This document shows positions 55,523 through 64,000 of a stretch of DNA of 64,000 nucleotides, in pieces. Below the pieces are notes generated by a model. The model saw only the letters and a program-made list of their open reading frames with translations. It did not search any database and was not told where the DNA came from. The position numbers and the translations under genes were made by a program. This stretch comes from Eubacteriaceae bacterium CHKCI004 (GTDB lineage: Bacteria > Bacillota > Clostridia > Lachnospirales > Lachnospiraceae): the NCBI GenBank assembly GCA_900016875.1, contig FCNR01000048.1, forward strand, positions 78,399-142,398. Direction: 5' to 3'. The first letter of the stretch is position 1; the number at the start of each line of letters is the position of its first letter.

Positions 55523-57475
55523 ATGTCAGATAGTCGTGTATTTTCCGGATATACAGAAACAATGGAGACAGAAAGGACAGAGTGGTATAAAAATCTCAAC
55601 AATGAGCAGCTGGAATGGGAGGATCTGATTGCGCAGAAGTCGACAAATAATTTATTGCGTAAGCTTAAGGCAGTTCCAATTTATCGGTATTTGTTAAATT
55701 ATCTTCTTTATACATGGGAAAGGAGAGAAGACAGAGGAGAAAAAGAAGATATATGTGAAAGTGAGATTAATGAATTGATCATGCATGTGATTAGAATATT
55801 TCGGAATAATCATATGCCAGAAGAAAAATGTACAGAAGCTTATGTTCGCAGGATGCTTACAACAGAATGGAGCAGAGAATGGGACAGCTTTGAAAAAGCG
55901 GCTTCCAATCGAATTTTTGAACTGGGACTGGGGCTGGGGCTTCCGGCAGAAGATGTGGAAGAACTTTTGCAAAAGGCAGTGAAAAGAGCGGGATTTAATT
56001 ATTATAATCCGGAAGAAATGCTGGTGTATTGTTCGCTGCGTTTCTGTACAGAAAATCATTATACATGTTTCCAGGCATTATTGAGAGATTATAAGAAGAT
56101 TGAGCCGGTTGTTCGGGAGGAGGGAAACGTTTATTTTAACAGTACCGCTGAAGTGAGAAATCAAATGGTAGATGCACTGGCAAACAGTGTATCAGAAATT
56201 GGTTTATACAGTTCAGAAGACTTTCGGCAGGGGACAATGAACCCGAATGTGGAAAGTTTCTTTGCCCGGCATAAAGCAGCGGTACCCGAGAAAAGAACGG
56301 CGGCAGTGATATTTATGGAATTGTACCATCAATTCACGGAAAATCATGAGAAAGATATTCTGGATTTTAAGGTGGCAGACCGAAGCACTGAAGAGTATGC
56401 AGAAACAGTTTTAAAAATTGAGTATGATGCAGACCAGGAAATTAGTCTGCCTGCCGGAACATTGTTTTATGCAGTAAAGGGCAAAGAAAAGAAAAAAGAG
56501 AAATTTGTCCTTGAAAAGAACGTACTCCTGCCAAGAAAAGAGAATGTTGAAGCGGTAATACCAGTGCAGGGAGTGAAAGAGTATGCAATCAGCTTATCAA
56601 AAAAGCAAACAGAGGGTTATGTGAAAAAAGGAGAAAAAATGGTTCCGGTTTTATCAGATAAGTTGGTGGACATTATTGATGCATATGCGGCTACGACAAT
56701 CAAATATACCGGAAGAGCCGGTGAAAAGAGACGGGCCGCCGGTGAGATTTGTGTTGTATGCTGCCCTGGAACATTCATACCGTCAGGAACATTATTTTCT
56801 GTGGACCAATATGATTATGAAACCAGGAAAAACTGCACAGCAAACGCGTTTGTTAATGCGAAAGTTCGTTCTTTGGCACCAAGTGAAGAAGGGGTGATTA
56901 TTGCTAAGACAGGAGAGATACGCTATATGGAAGAGCCTCCTGCCGGAATTCTGTCTGTATCGAATAAAAAACCTGTCAGACGGAAAGAAACGACACAAAC
57001 TATTACTACAGAGCTTTTCAGAGATTTTCTTTATATCAATGATGCCGAACGACTTGGAAATAATGAACGACAAATTGACAGAACATTGCTTGGTTCATGG
57101 TTTATGGAAACAGAAATTACGAGTAAAAGATTTTCTGATATCCAAAGGCAGGCAGAAGGAGAAAAGAATAATACCACGGATAAGATGGAACATGTGGAAG
57201 CGCGCCGATGCGATATTATAACTATGGCTTTTCTTAATTTTTGTATGGACACGGATTCGCAGCCGTTTGAAGAATGCGTATTAGATAATAACGCAGAGGA
57301 GGTTTATAAAGACTTCCTGGTTTATGTCAATAAATATTTGCGGGCCTGCGGCATGATGCCATTTTATCTGAATAATCCATATGAATGCCTGTTGGCATAT
57401 CTGATACAAACGGATACGCCAGTCGACTCACTTAGGAATATGTGGAAAATAGCCAATGTAGGAAAGGAGAAATAA
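55523..57475 (+). CDS. Unknown 650-residue protein before the kinase-like gene
   Basis: Soluble, no membrane segment. The N-terminal half is helical (NKFN-free, for example LLRKLKAVPIYRYLLNYLLY and EDVEELLQKAVKRAGFNYYN). The middle contains beta-type stretches, VLKIEYDADQEISLPAGTLF and AIKYTG-like strands around IIDAYAATTIKYTGRAGEKR. The C-terminus is helical. No family recognised. AGGAGAAAGGAGAAACAG precedes the ATG. Its stop touches the start of the kinase-like gene (TAAATG), so the two proteins are probably partners. Confidence 0.6.
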   Translation: MSDSRVFSGYTETMETERTEWYKNLNNEQLEWEDLIAQKSTNNLLRKLKAVPIYRYLLNYLLYTWERREDRGEKEDICESEINELIMHVIRIFRNNHMPEEKCTEAYVRRMLTTEWSREWDSFEKAASNRIFELGLGLGLPAEDVEELLQKAVKRAGFNYYNPEEMLVYCSLRFCTENHYTCFQALLRDYKKIEPVVREEGNVYFNSTAEVRNQMVDALANSVSEIGLYSSEDFRQGTMNPNVESFFARHKAAVPEKRTAAVIFMELYHQFTENHEKDILDFKVADRSTEEYAETVLKIEYDADQEISLPAGTLFYAVKGKEKKKEKFVLEKNVLLPRKENVEAVIPVQGVKEYAISLSKKQTEGYVKKGEKMVPVLSDKLVDIIDAYAATTIKYTGRAGEKRRAAGEICVVCCPGTFIPSGTLFSVDQYDYETRKNCTANAFVNAKVRSLAPSEEGVIIAKTGEIRYMEEPPAGILSVSNKKPVRRKETTQTITTELFRDFLYINDAERLGNNERQIDRTLLGSWFMETEITSKRFSDIQRQAEGEKNNTTDKMEHVEARRCDIITMAFLNFCMDTDSQPFEECVLDNNAEEVYKDFLVYVNKYLRACGMMPFYLNNPYECLLAYLIQTDTPVDSLRNMWKIANVGKEK

Positions 57476-60400
57476 ATGACTGAATATGCAGACAGAATTT
57501 CTTTGGCTGCAGGAGATGAACTGAAACTGGAGTTTCATACTTCGGAAGGACAAAAATATATACAGAGAGCAGTGGTGGAGGAGATGATTGGAAAAGGAGC
57601 CTCCTGTTTAACGTATATAGTACGTTTGTTTACCGATGAAACCAGTAGTGTACGAATGATAATGAAAGAGTTCTATCCCGTGTCTGAGAAAGGAAAATTT
57701 GAGATACGGAGAACGGGAACCAGACTCTTAGTATCAGAAGAGACAAAAAACAGTGTGGAATATCGGAATATGCAAAAAGCCTTTTGGCGGGCATATCAGA
57801 TACAGACTACTTTATCGGACAGCGATGCCATGGAAGTTATGGTACGTCCATACCACATGGCAAAATATGGAGATTCCTTCTATATTTTGAGCGATATGCA
57901 TCTTGGAAAGATTTTAGCTCAGTCAAAATTACAAAGTCTTTCTGATAAATTATGGCTTATGTATCGGACGGCAGAGGCTGTACATTTATTGAATGAGCAG
58001 GGATATTTATATATAGATTTGAATCCATCGAATATTTTATGGATCCCATCTCAGCAGTCAGTGAAACTATTTGATGTAGACAGTATTGTTCCCTGGAATA
58101 ATCTGGACAATGTACATAGTATTCGGGCAACATACCCGTATATACCACCGGAAATGGAAGAACTGAATGGGTGGTTTGATGTAAATAAAACAGCTTTTTT
58201 GAAACCATCCTGGGATGTATATTGTCTTGGATTAATTTTCTTCCAACTTATTTTTGGAAGAATGCCGACAGATGAGGATCTGAAGACCGGATATGGAAGT
58301 GAATACGAAATAAATCAAATTCTCAGACAGCAGGGATATGAAAATCACGCAGCGGAGCAGTTGATGCGAAAGATATTATTCAGAGCATTGAACAGGAAAT
58401 TCCGTATTCGGTATCCTTCATCCATGGAAATGTGCAAGGATTTAAATCAGTTGAAAAAAATGCTAGATGCAGAGGAGTTTATCCCGAAAAAAGAATATGT
58501 CAACGCCAATTATATGATACAGGCCTATCATATACTCGACAAATGGCCGGTATATGAAGCTGCTTTAAATGAGGATGGACAAGAGGTGCTTGATGTGGCA
58601 ATATGCGGAAAACAGCCGATAAGAGAGCATCTGTTTAAAGCTGTATTTTCATGTGTCCATATGCCGGGAAAAAAGTTAAGAATACGTCTGTACGCAGAAG
58701 ATGCCGTTGAATTTATGGAGAATATGAAAAAAGAAAATCCGGCACTGGTGCGTACCATACACATGTATTATGAAGATAAATGTGTATGGAATGAGACAGA
58801 CAGGACCGCGGCAGGGCCGGAAATCTGTAAAGAACCCATGGCAGAGATACGTTTATATAAAAAAAGCAGGGAAGAAATGCTGGCCAATAATGCTCGTTTT
58901 ATGAAAAAGATAAAATCGAAATATCTGCTTTTATTATGGGATGGGACAGACGACAAAATGCAATTAGAGCAGATTGTTCCAAAAGGAGCAATTGTGCCTG
59001 CAGTAAACTTTAGTAAGACGTTCTGTTATGATGAAAAACTGTTTGGCACAAAGATTATGGAATGTGCTCTGAATGTGCATAAATTCTATTGCAGGGGAAC
59101 TAATGAGAGAATGCCCGGAGAAAAAATCAGAGAATCTTTTGAAAGAGATGTTTATAGTTTGGATTCCTCTATGAGAAGCGCTCTTTCTATCAGATATAAG
59201 CTGGGAACGCTGGGCATTGGGAAAGAATGTAGCAAACCTGGTGAAGAATTCTATCGTCGGGTCTTTGCGGTGGACAAAGAACAGTCAGAAAAAATCATAG
59301 GAATGCTAACCGGGCTGGAGCACCTTAGCTGGAGCGCTTTTATGGTCATAAATGGATGGGATATCCCTACGGATGCAGAACTTGAACAATATTCTTTTGT
59401 GGGTGATAACGATTTCAAAGACAAAAAACACAAGCTCCATCCCTGTATAGTCGCGGCTCGTTCAGGAAATGTATTAAAATTATTGGACAAAAAAGAATGG
59501 GATAAAAAGGATTTATCCCGGACGCTCAGAAAAGAGTTGGATGATCTGGATTTAACGAGTCTGAAACTCCACCGGATGGCCGGAGAAAAAATGAAAAAAA
59601 TCCGCCCGGAAATAAAACAAATGTTTGAAAAATTGGAACGGCAAATTCGTAATTATAAAAACGAGCGTCTCCGGGAGAGCCTTCAATGGCTGGTTTCAGT
59701 AAATGAAAGAGTATTTGCCGGTGAAAGCAATGCAGAAATTGTCTGGAATCAGGCGATGGAACAGTTGTCTCAACTTTGTGATGAAATATGTAAATATAAT
59801 CAGGAAATTCATGATAGTCTGAAAACATTGGATTGTCGGATGAAAGTTGTTCACGAGTATAATGCCTATCATAATTATAAACAATCTGATGAAGATATTA
59901 TTCGTGGAATTCCCGGAATTCTTTCAGATAACTGTATTCAAACGATAATAAGACCTTATCTTCCGGGAAAAAATAATCACTGGAAAAATATATTAGCAGC
60001 TCTGTTTCTGGAGCCGGAAGAACTCTTTTTTATTTCAATGGATGACGAAGAGATTGACATAGAATTTTATAGAGAATTTCTCAGATTTCGTGGAAGCAGT
60101 GCAAAGATATTGTCATGCAGGCTGGAAGACATCACACAAGTGAAGGACGGGACGATTATTGATATTACCGGTGTAGATGAAGAGAAAATCAACTGGATTT
60201 GCTCATATGATAGTCTGTCCGGTAAGCAAAGAGTGGCCGTTGCAAATCGAAAATTGGTGGGAATTGATAATCCAATGATTGAGATGTACGCCAGAAAAAT
60301 TCATTTGACTGTGGAAGAAATGTTTTATCTGTTTGAAGTATATATGGATTCAGACAAAAAAGATAATCCGGTTCTCGGTCTGAGCTCACGATACCATGGA

Positions 60401-61480
60401 ATCTGGAATGCATACACAGAGGCGGGACCACAGAAATGGAAAAAATTTATTGAACAATTGGTTTATATTGAGAAAAAGAATACAGTCGCATTAAAGAAGG
60501 TGTACAAAGGAAGAAATGTCGTGTACAGAACAGTTCCTGTCAACGGACGTGCGCTTATATTAACAGGAATGGATATTGTCTTTTCGGCGTGTCAGGAGAA
60601 GGGGCTGATTACTTTTTACCAGATTCCGGATGAGGAAGACGATCTTCCGGCAGAGTTTGCGACAGATAGTAAACTTGTCGCACAGATTTTGGAAGAATTG
60701 GTGGCAACGGCCGAAAGAGAACCACTTAAACATAAATATTTTTTGACCGAATGTTATAAAAATGGCAAAGAGATGCAGAAAGGAGAAAAATATTATCAGA
60801 TAAAAGATAAAACATTGTATGTGGAGTTATGTTGTGAAGATTATTCTCGTACTGATTTATCAGGACATGGGCAGTGGGAGACAGGAACTTTTCTGGAAGG
60901 ACTGCGTATACTTGAGAAGAACGGATTTGAGGAAAATAACTTTCGTCAAAATCTGATACAGAATTTGCAGATTAAATCGACGGCTGCAGGTATACAGGTC
61001 TCTTTTAAATATGCATCGGATGCAGTGAAAGAATGTCTGCAGAAAGAAGAAAATATTTTAAAAGCGATGATTTATTTTAATTGTCTTGGCATGGGAATAT
61101 TCGATGATTTAAATATCAATTCAGAATTTACCTGGTGTGTGGATGCAGATGACGTCTTTGGCAAAGATGAGATCAAACATAAAATTGATATCATAGGAAT
61201 AAAGGATATGAAAACGTATTTTATTTCTGTCGGAATGCAGGGAAAGGCGAAGGAGAAAAATGCGAAGATTAAGTACTATGCTGATTATCTGGGAATTGAC
61301 GGACAGGCAATCTATGTGTCAGCTGACATGTCGGAGAAGACAGATTATACAAAAGAAATAAAATGCGGGAAAAAAGAAAAGCGGTTAAAGGGGGTAGAAT
61401 ACATAAACAGAACGGATACCAATGAAGAAAATCTTGGGACAGCCATAAGAAAAATTGTGGAGGAGGGGAGCAATATATGA
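57476..61480 (+). CDS. Protein-kinase-like protein with very long unknown C-terminus, 1334 residues
   Basis: Residues about 10-330 are a Ser/Thr kinase-like domain: GKGASCLTYIV is the nucleotide loop, MKEFYP (near 64) carries the ATP-binding Lys, YIDLNPSNILWI (near 180) is the catalytic loop with D-x4-N, and LFDVDS replaces DFG, keeping the metal Asp. The HRD His is changed, so activity is likely but not certain. The other 1000 residues have helical segments and several alpha/beta parts I do not recognise. It overlaps the next gene by four bases (ATGA). Together with the upstream 650-residue gene and the RyR gene it forms a coupled set. Confidence 0.75.
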   Translation: MTEYADRISLAAGDELKLEFHTSEGQKYIQRAVVEEMIGKGASCLTYIVRLFTDETSSVRMIMKEFYPVSEKGKFEIRRTGTRLLVSEETKNSVEYRNMQKAFWRAYQIQTTLSDSDAMEVMVRPYHMAKYGDSFYILSDMHLGKILAQSKLQSLSDKLWLMYRTAEAVHLLNEQGYLYIDLNPSNILWIPSQQSVKLFDVDSIVPWNNLDNVHSIRATYPYIPPEMEELNGWFDVNKTAFLKPSWDVYCLGLIFFQLIFGRMPTDEDLKTGYGSEYEINQILRQQGYENHAAEQLMRKILFRALNRKFRIRYPSSMEMCKDLNQLKKMLDAEEFIPKKEYVNANYMIQAYHILDKWPVYEAALNEDGQEVLDVAICGKQPIREHLFKAVFSCVHMPGKKLRIRLYAEDAVEFMENMKKENPALVRTIHMYYEDKCVWNETDRTAAGPEICKEPMAEIRLYKKSREEMLANNARFMKKIKSKYLLLLWDGTDDKMQLEQIVPKGAIVPAVNFSKTFCYDEKLFGTKIMECALNVHKFYCRGTNERMPGEKIRESFERDVYSLDSSMRSALSIRYKLGTLGIGKECSKPGEEFYRRVFAVDKEQSEKIIGMLTGLEHLSWSAFMVINGWDIPTDAELEQYSFVGDNDFKDKKHKLHPCIVAARSGNVLKLLDKKEWDKKDLSRTLRKELDDLDLTSLKLHRMAGEKMKKIRPEIKQMFEKLERQIRNYKNERLRESLQWLVSVNERVFAGESNAEIVWNQAMEQLSQLCDEICKYNQEIHDSLKTLDCRMKVVHEYNAYHNYKQSDEDIIRGIPGILSDNCIQTIIRPYLPGKNNHWKNILAALFLEPEELFFISMDDEEIDIEFYREFLRFRGSSAKILSCRLEDITQVKDGTIIDITGVDEEKINWICSYDSLSGKQRVAVANRKLVGIDNPMIEMYARKIHLTVEEMFYLFEVYMDSDKKDNPVLGLSSRYHGIWNAYTEAGPQKWKKFIEQLVYIEKKNTVALKKVYKGRNVVYRTVPVNGRALILTGMDIVFSACQEKGLITFYQIPDEEDDLPAEFATDSKLVAQILEELVATAEREPLKHKYFLTECYKNGKEMQKGEKYYQIKDKTLYVELCCEDYSRTDLSGHGQWETGTFLEGLRILEKNGFEENNFRQNLIQNLQIKSTAAGIQVSFKYASDAVKECLQKEENILKAMIYFNCLGMGIFDDLNINSEFTWCVDADDVFGKDEIKHKIDIIGIKDMKTYFISVGMQGKAKEKNAKIKYYADYLGIDGQAIYVSADMSEKTDYTKEIKCGKKEKRLKGVEYINRTDTNEENLGTAIRKIVEEGSNI

Positions 61481-63708
61481 TGTGGAAAATATGCTTTGTA
61501 TTATCTGTTGCATTTCTGACAGCTGGAGTGATAGGATTTTTTATTCAGAGACAAAAAGGGAAAAATGAAGTGAGATATCTGGGGGCAGGGGTGTTTTTGG
61601 CCTGCATAGCCATGTGTTTCCCGGGGATGAGTATCACGGAACAGAAAGGGTTCGCTCTGGTTATGAGCGTTTCGCATAGCATTCGTATGTTTGTTGTTGA
61701 TACGGGAATATCAGATATTCTGTGTACGTTTTCAGCAGATACATTAGGTGTGCTTTTTTATCCATATAAAATACTGGTTTGCTTACTTTATTTATTAGCC
61801 CCGGTATTCACATTAAGTGTAGTATTGCGGTACTTTTCTAATTTTTTTGAATATTTTCGATTATTAACAAGAGGAAAAGATAATTTATATATATTTTCAG
61901 AGCTGAATTCACGGTCGCTGGAAATTGCTTCGAAAATATTTAAGGAATTAAAGAACAGAAATGAGAGAACGGGGATTGTTTTTTGTCGTTCAAATGAAAA
62001 AGACGATATAAATACAGAATTAGAAAAAAGTACGAAAGAAATAGGTGCAATACTTATCTCCGCTGAAATGATCCATCTTCAATTGAATAATAAAAAAAGA
62101 TATATTTCTTATTTTCATATATCGGACAATGATGAAAAGAATGTCGATGATACACTTCAGATGATAGATGATATGACTGGCGATTCCCCGTGGTTGAAAT
62201 CCGGAAAATTGAATCAGAATAATACGGCGATATATTGTTATACAGTCAGCCCTGAAGCAGAAATTTTGATAGATGCAAAAGATAAAGAAGGTCTTCGGGT
62301 AGTGCTTATGGATGAAGTAAGGGATGCAGTATACGAACATCTTTACAGATATCCGCTCTATTCAAAAAAAAGAATGCCAGGGATAATGAAGAAGCAAGAT
62401 AATAAAAAAGAAAAATTATCTCTCTTGATTGTTGGCTGTGGAAAGACAGGCACAGAGTTTCTGAAGGCTGCAGTCTGGTGTGGACAAATGGATAATTTTC
62501 AATTGGATATACATGCGATTGATATAAAAGGAAATCTCATTCGAAAACAAATAAAAAAAGAGTGCCCGGAATTATTTATAGACAGGACAGGATATGAAAT
62601 TGATATCCATAAAGTAAACATGTTCAGTAACAAAGCGGAAGACTATCTGGATACCCTGTCTGAAATTTGTTATTGTGCAGTATGTCTCGGTGACGACGAA
62701 GAAAATATACGTGCGGCCATGTGGCTGAAAAAATATTATTATTATAAGCAACATGAAGTACAGCCATTAATCAGTGCTTACATAAAAAGTGATAAAAAAC
62801 GTAATGCCCTGTGGAATATGCATGAGAATACGAGAGAAGGCCAACGGTTATATTACGGTATTATTCCTTTTGGAAACAGAGGCATGTATTTTAATAATTG
62901 GCATGGAGAGGCTTTTGTTCTGGAATATCTTGGACTTGGCGTACAGGCGCATTATTGGCGGTTGAATGAAAATTCCAGCGATGAAGACAGAAAACAAGCC
63001 ATTGTAGATTTTTATAAAAAGCAGGGGAACAGACGTTCAAGCATTGCCAGCGGGTTACATATCAGTTCGAAATTGTGGGAACTTGGTCTGGGAATCATGA
63101 GGGTTCCACATAACCTGAAAGAAAAGAGAGAGTTTGACAGATATATCCATCCTATAGATTTTGAAAAAGAAACGGCCGGAAAACTTGAACCTTTTTATAA
63201 TCTGGAGCACGAAAGATGGATGGCATATATCCGGACAGAAGGCTGGCGACTGGCAACAGCAGGAGAGGACACTCTGGATGATATAAGAAAATGTTATGAA
63301 GGATACTGTAAGCAGTTTAAAAACCAGAATTATATGATGAAACTTCATCCGGCGCTGGTTCCGATAGATAAGCAATCGCCGGAAAAAGCTTCACTGCAGG
63401 AAGTTGACGATATGATTACCGAGGTAAATAATCAAAGAAATCTGAGGGCATATAAACCGCAATATATTCAATCTGATATGGAACTTGTAAACCACATTGG
63501 AGATATTGTCGGGGGCACATGGTGTGGGAACAGCAAAATCAATATACATGGTATCTTTATGCAGGAGGGAGAATGCGTTATATGTAAACTCAGCGATATG
63601 TTGAAATATTACCAATATCTCGATGAAAAGCAGAATGCAGACAGGACGCCGGAAGAAAATATTATATTAAAGCTGGACATAGAGAGATGTCGTAATGGGT
63701 TAGTGTAA
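61477..63708 (+). CDS. Membrane protein with Rossmann (TrkA-N-like) and RyR domains
   Basis: 743 residues. Three hydrophobic helices lie in the first 120 residues (FVLSVAFLTAGVIGFFI, YLGAGVFLACIAMCF, ILVCLLYLLAPVFTLSVVL). Next come two Rossmann-type regions, the second with LLIVGCGKTGTEFLKAA (near 318), as in NAD-binding TrkA-N/RCK domains. Near 577 LEHERWMAYIRTEGWRLA matches the RyR domain found in many bacterial conflict and nucleotide-signalling proteins. The start overlaps the kinase-like stop (ATGATG). It may read a nucleotide signal at the membrane, for example one produced by the TIR proteins; inference. Confidence 0.75.
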   Translation: MMWKICFVLSVAFLTAGVIGFFIQRQKGKNEVRYLGAGVFLACIAMCFPGMSITEQKGFALVMSVSHSIRMFVVDTGISDILCTFSADTLGVLFYPYKILVCLLYLLAPVFTLSVVLRYFSNFFEYFRLLTRGKDNLYIFSELNSRSLEIASKIFKELKNRNERTGIVFCRSNEKDDINTELEKSTKEIGAILISAEMIHLQLNNKKRYISYFHISDNDEKNVDDTLQMIDDMTGDSPWLKSGKLNQNNTAIYCYTVSPEAEILIDAKDKEGLRVVLMDEVRDAVYEHLYRYPLYSKKRMPGIMKKQDNKKEKLSLLIVGCGKTGTEFLKAAVWCGQMDNFQLDIHAIDIKGNLIRKQIKKECPELFIDRTGYEIDIHKVNMFSNKAEDYLDTLSEICYCAVCLGDDEENIRAAMWLKKYYYYKQHEVQPLISAYIKSDKKRNALWNMHENTREGQRLYYGIIPFGNRGMYFNNWHGEAFVLEYLGLGVQAHYWRLNENSSDEDRKQAIVDFYKKQGNRRSSIASGLHISSKLWELGLGIMRVPHNLKEKREFDRYIHPIDFEKETAGKLEPFYNLEHERWMAYIRTEGWRLATAGEDTLDDIRKCYEGYCKQFKNQNYMMKLHPALVPIDKQSPEKASLQEVDDMITEVNNQRNLRAYKPQYIQSDMELVNHIGDIVGGTWCGNSKINIHGIFMQEGECVICKLSDMLKYYQYLDEKQNADRTPEENIILKLDIERCRNGLV

Positions 63709-63774
63709 ACAAAAATATTACATTAGGGCTGATCACAGAGCTTTAAATAAACGCAAAAAACGAAGGGGATTTTT

Positions 63775-64000
63775 ATGAACAATGAGTATTTGAAATGCAA
63801 AACGCCGGGCGGGGGAAGCCCTAACGGAAAGTCCAGAGTGTTTTTTACCTGCCATCCGGCGGATTTTGAACGTTCGTTTGAAAAAATATGCGCCGATATT
63901 TTTGCTGCCCAGAACTGTGCGATCTTTTACACGCCTGATATGGAATATCATATCCCGCAGGAGGACAGGGAGCTGGACATCGCTGCCATGAACCTTGTTG
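63775..64000 (+). CDS. Probable TIR-type protein, N-terminal piece (cut by window edge)
   Basis: 75 residues are visible. CKTPGGGSPNGKSRVFFTCH followed by FYTPDMEYHIPQEDRELD is, from memory, the opening of Lachnospiraceae proteins that continue into TIR and repeat domains. CGAAGGGGATTTTT precedes the ATG. The effector domain itself lies outside the window, so the call is tentative. Confidence 0.5.
   Translation, partial: MNNEYLKCKTPGGGSPNGKSRVFFTCHPADFERSFEKICADIFAAQNCAIFYTPDMEYHIPQEDRELDIAAMNLV

Overview
The window looks like a Lachnospiraceae chromosome, most likely Blautia or a close relative. This rests on Firmicutes-style ribosome sites, a leucine T-box in front of leuA, pyruvate phosphate dikinase, an AgrC/AgrA-like pair, and a Cas13a that, from memory, closely resembles those of Blautia and other Lachnospiraceae. 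No database search was possible, so the genus is an inference.

Bases 1-12,670 are ordinary, relatively GC-rich chromosome: leuA with its T-box (minus strand), an FtsX-type ABC exporter (minus), a DUF4143-type AAA ATPase (plus), a GHKL kinase and LytTR regulator pair (minus), a ClC-type channel or transporter (plus), and ppdK (plus) with a clear terminator. Directly after that terminator the sequence becomes visibly AT-rich, and an accessory and defence island begins with a broken copy of an intergenic repeat that recurs later.

Bases 12,670-21,850 hold a membrane HEXXH protein and then a tightly packed six-gene operon: a YbjN-like protein; a very large AAA - receiver-like - FtsH AAA - M41 protease fusion; a SAM methyltransferase; a TIR protein; a prenyltransferase-type toroid with a membrane tail; and a stand-alone TrpF-like isomerase with intact catalytic residues. 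I know of no described system with this composition, and it is my leading candidate for something new.

Bases 21,900-32,680 hold a type VI-A CRISPR locus: three short arrays, each preceded by the same roughly 190 bp repeat and the same leader promoter, plus cas2, an RT-cas1 fusion whose reverse transcriptase carries FGDN instead of YADD, cas13a with two intact R-X4-H HEPN motifs, and a sigma-70-like gene. A lone decayed CRISPR repeat and a hairpin repeat follow the sigma gene. Behind them sit a DUF3800-TPR gene, a C-terminal TIR gene and a frame-broken third gene that overlaps the TIR gene (to about 37,000).

Bases 37,490-39,400 carry a second, unrelated reverse transcriptase. Just before it lies a 133 nt segment bracketed by a perfect 14 bp inverted repeat, an arrangement like retron or DRT non-coding RNAs. 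Gene debris follows: an interrupted coiled-coil gene and a truncated, frameshifted CFI-box gene.

From 40,373 to the end runs a long plus-strand type VII secretion (T7SSb-like) locus: lipoprotein, EssC, EsaB-like protein, WXG100-like proteins, a Mbeg1-like alpha/beta hydrolase that is a candidate substrate, and EssB-like pseudokinase. It continues into a TIR / beta-propeller membrane protein, an uncharacterised 650-residue protein, a giant protein-kinase-like protein, a membrane Rossmann-RyR protein and the start of another probable TIR-type gene. Three recognisable TIR proteins and a probable fourth, two reverse transcriptases, and an RNA-targeting CRISPR system in one stretch mark this as a dense conflict island.
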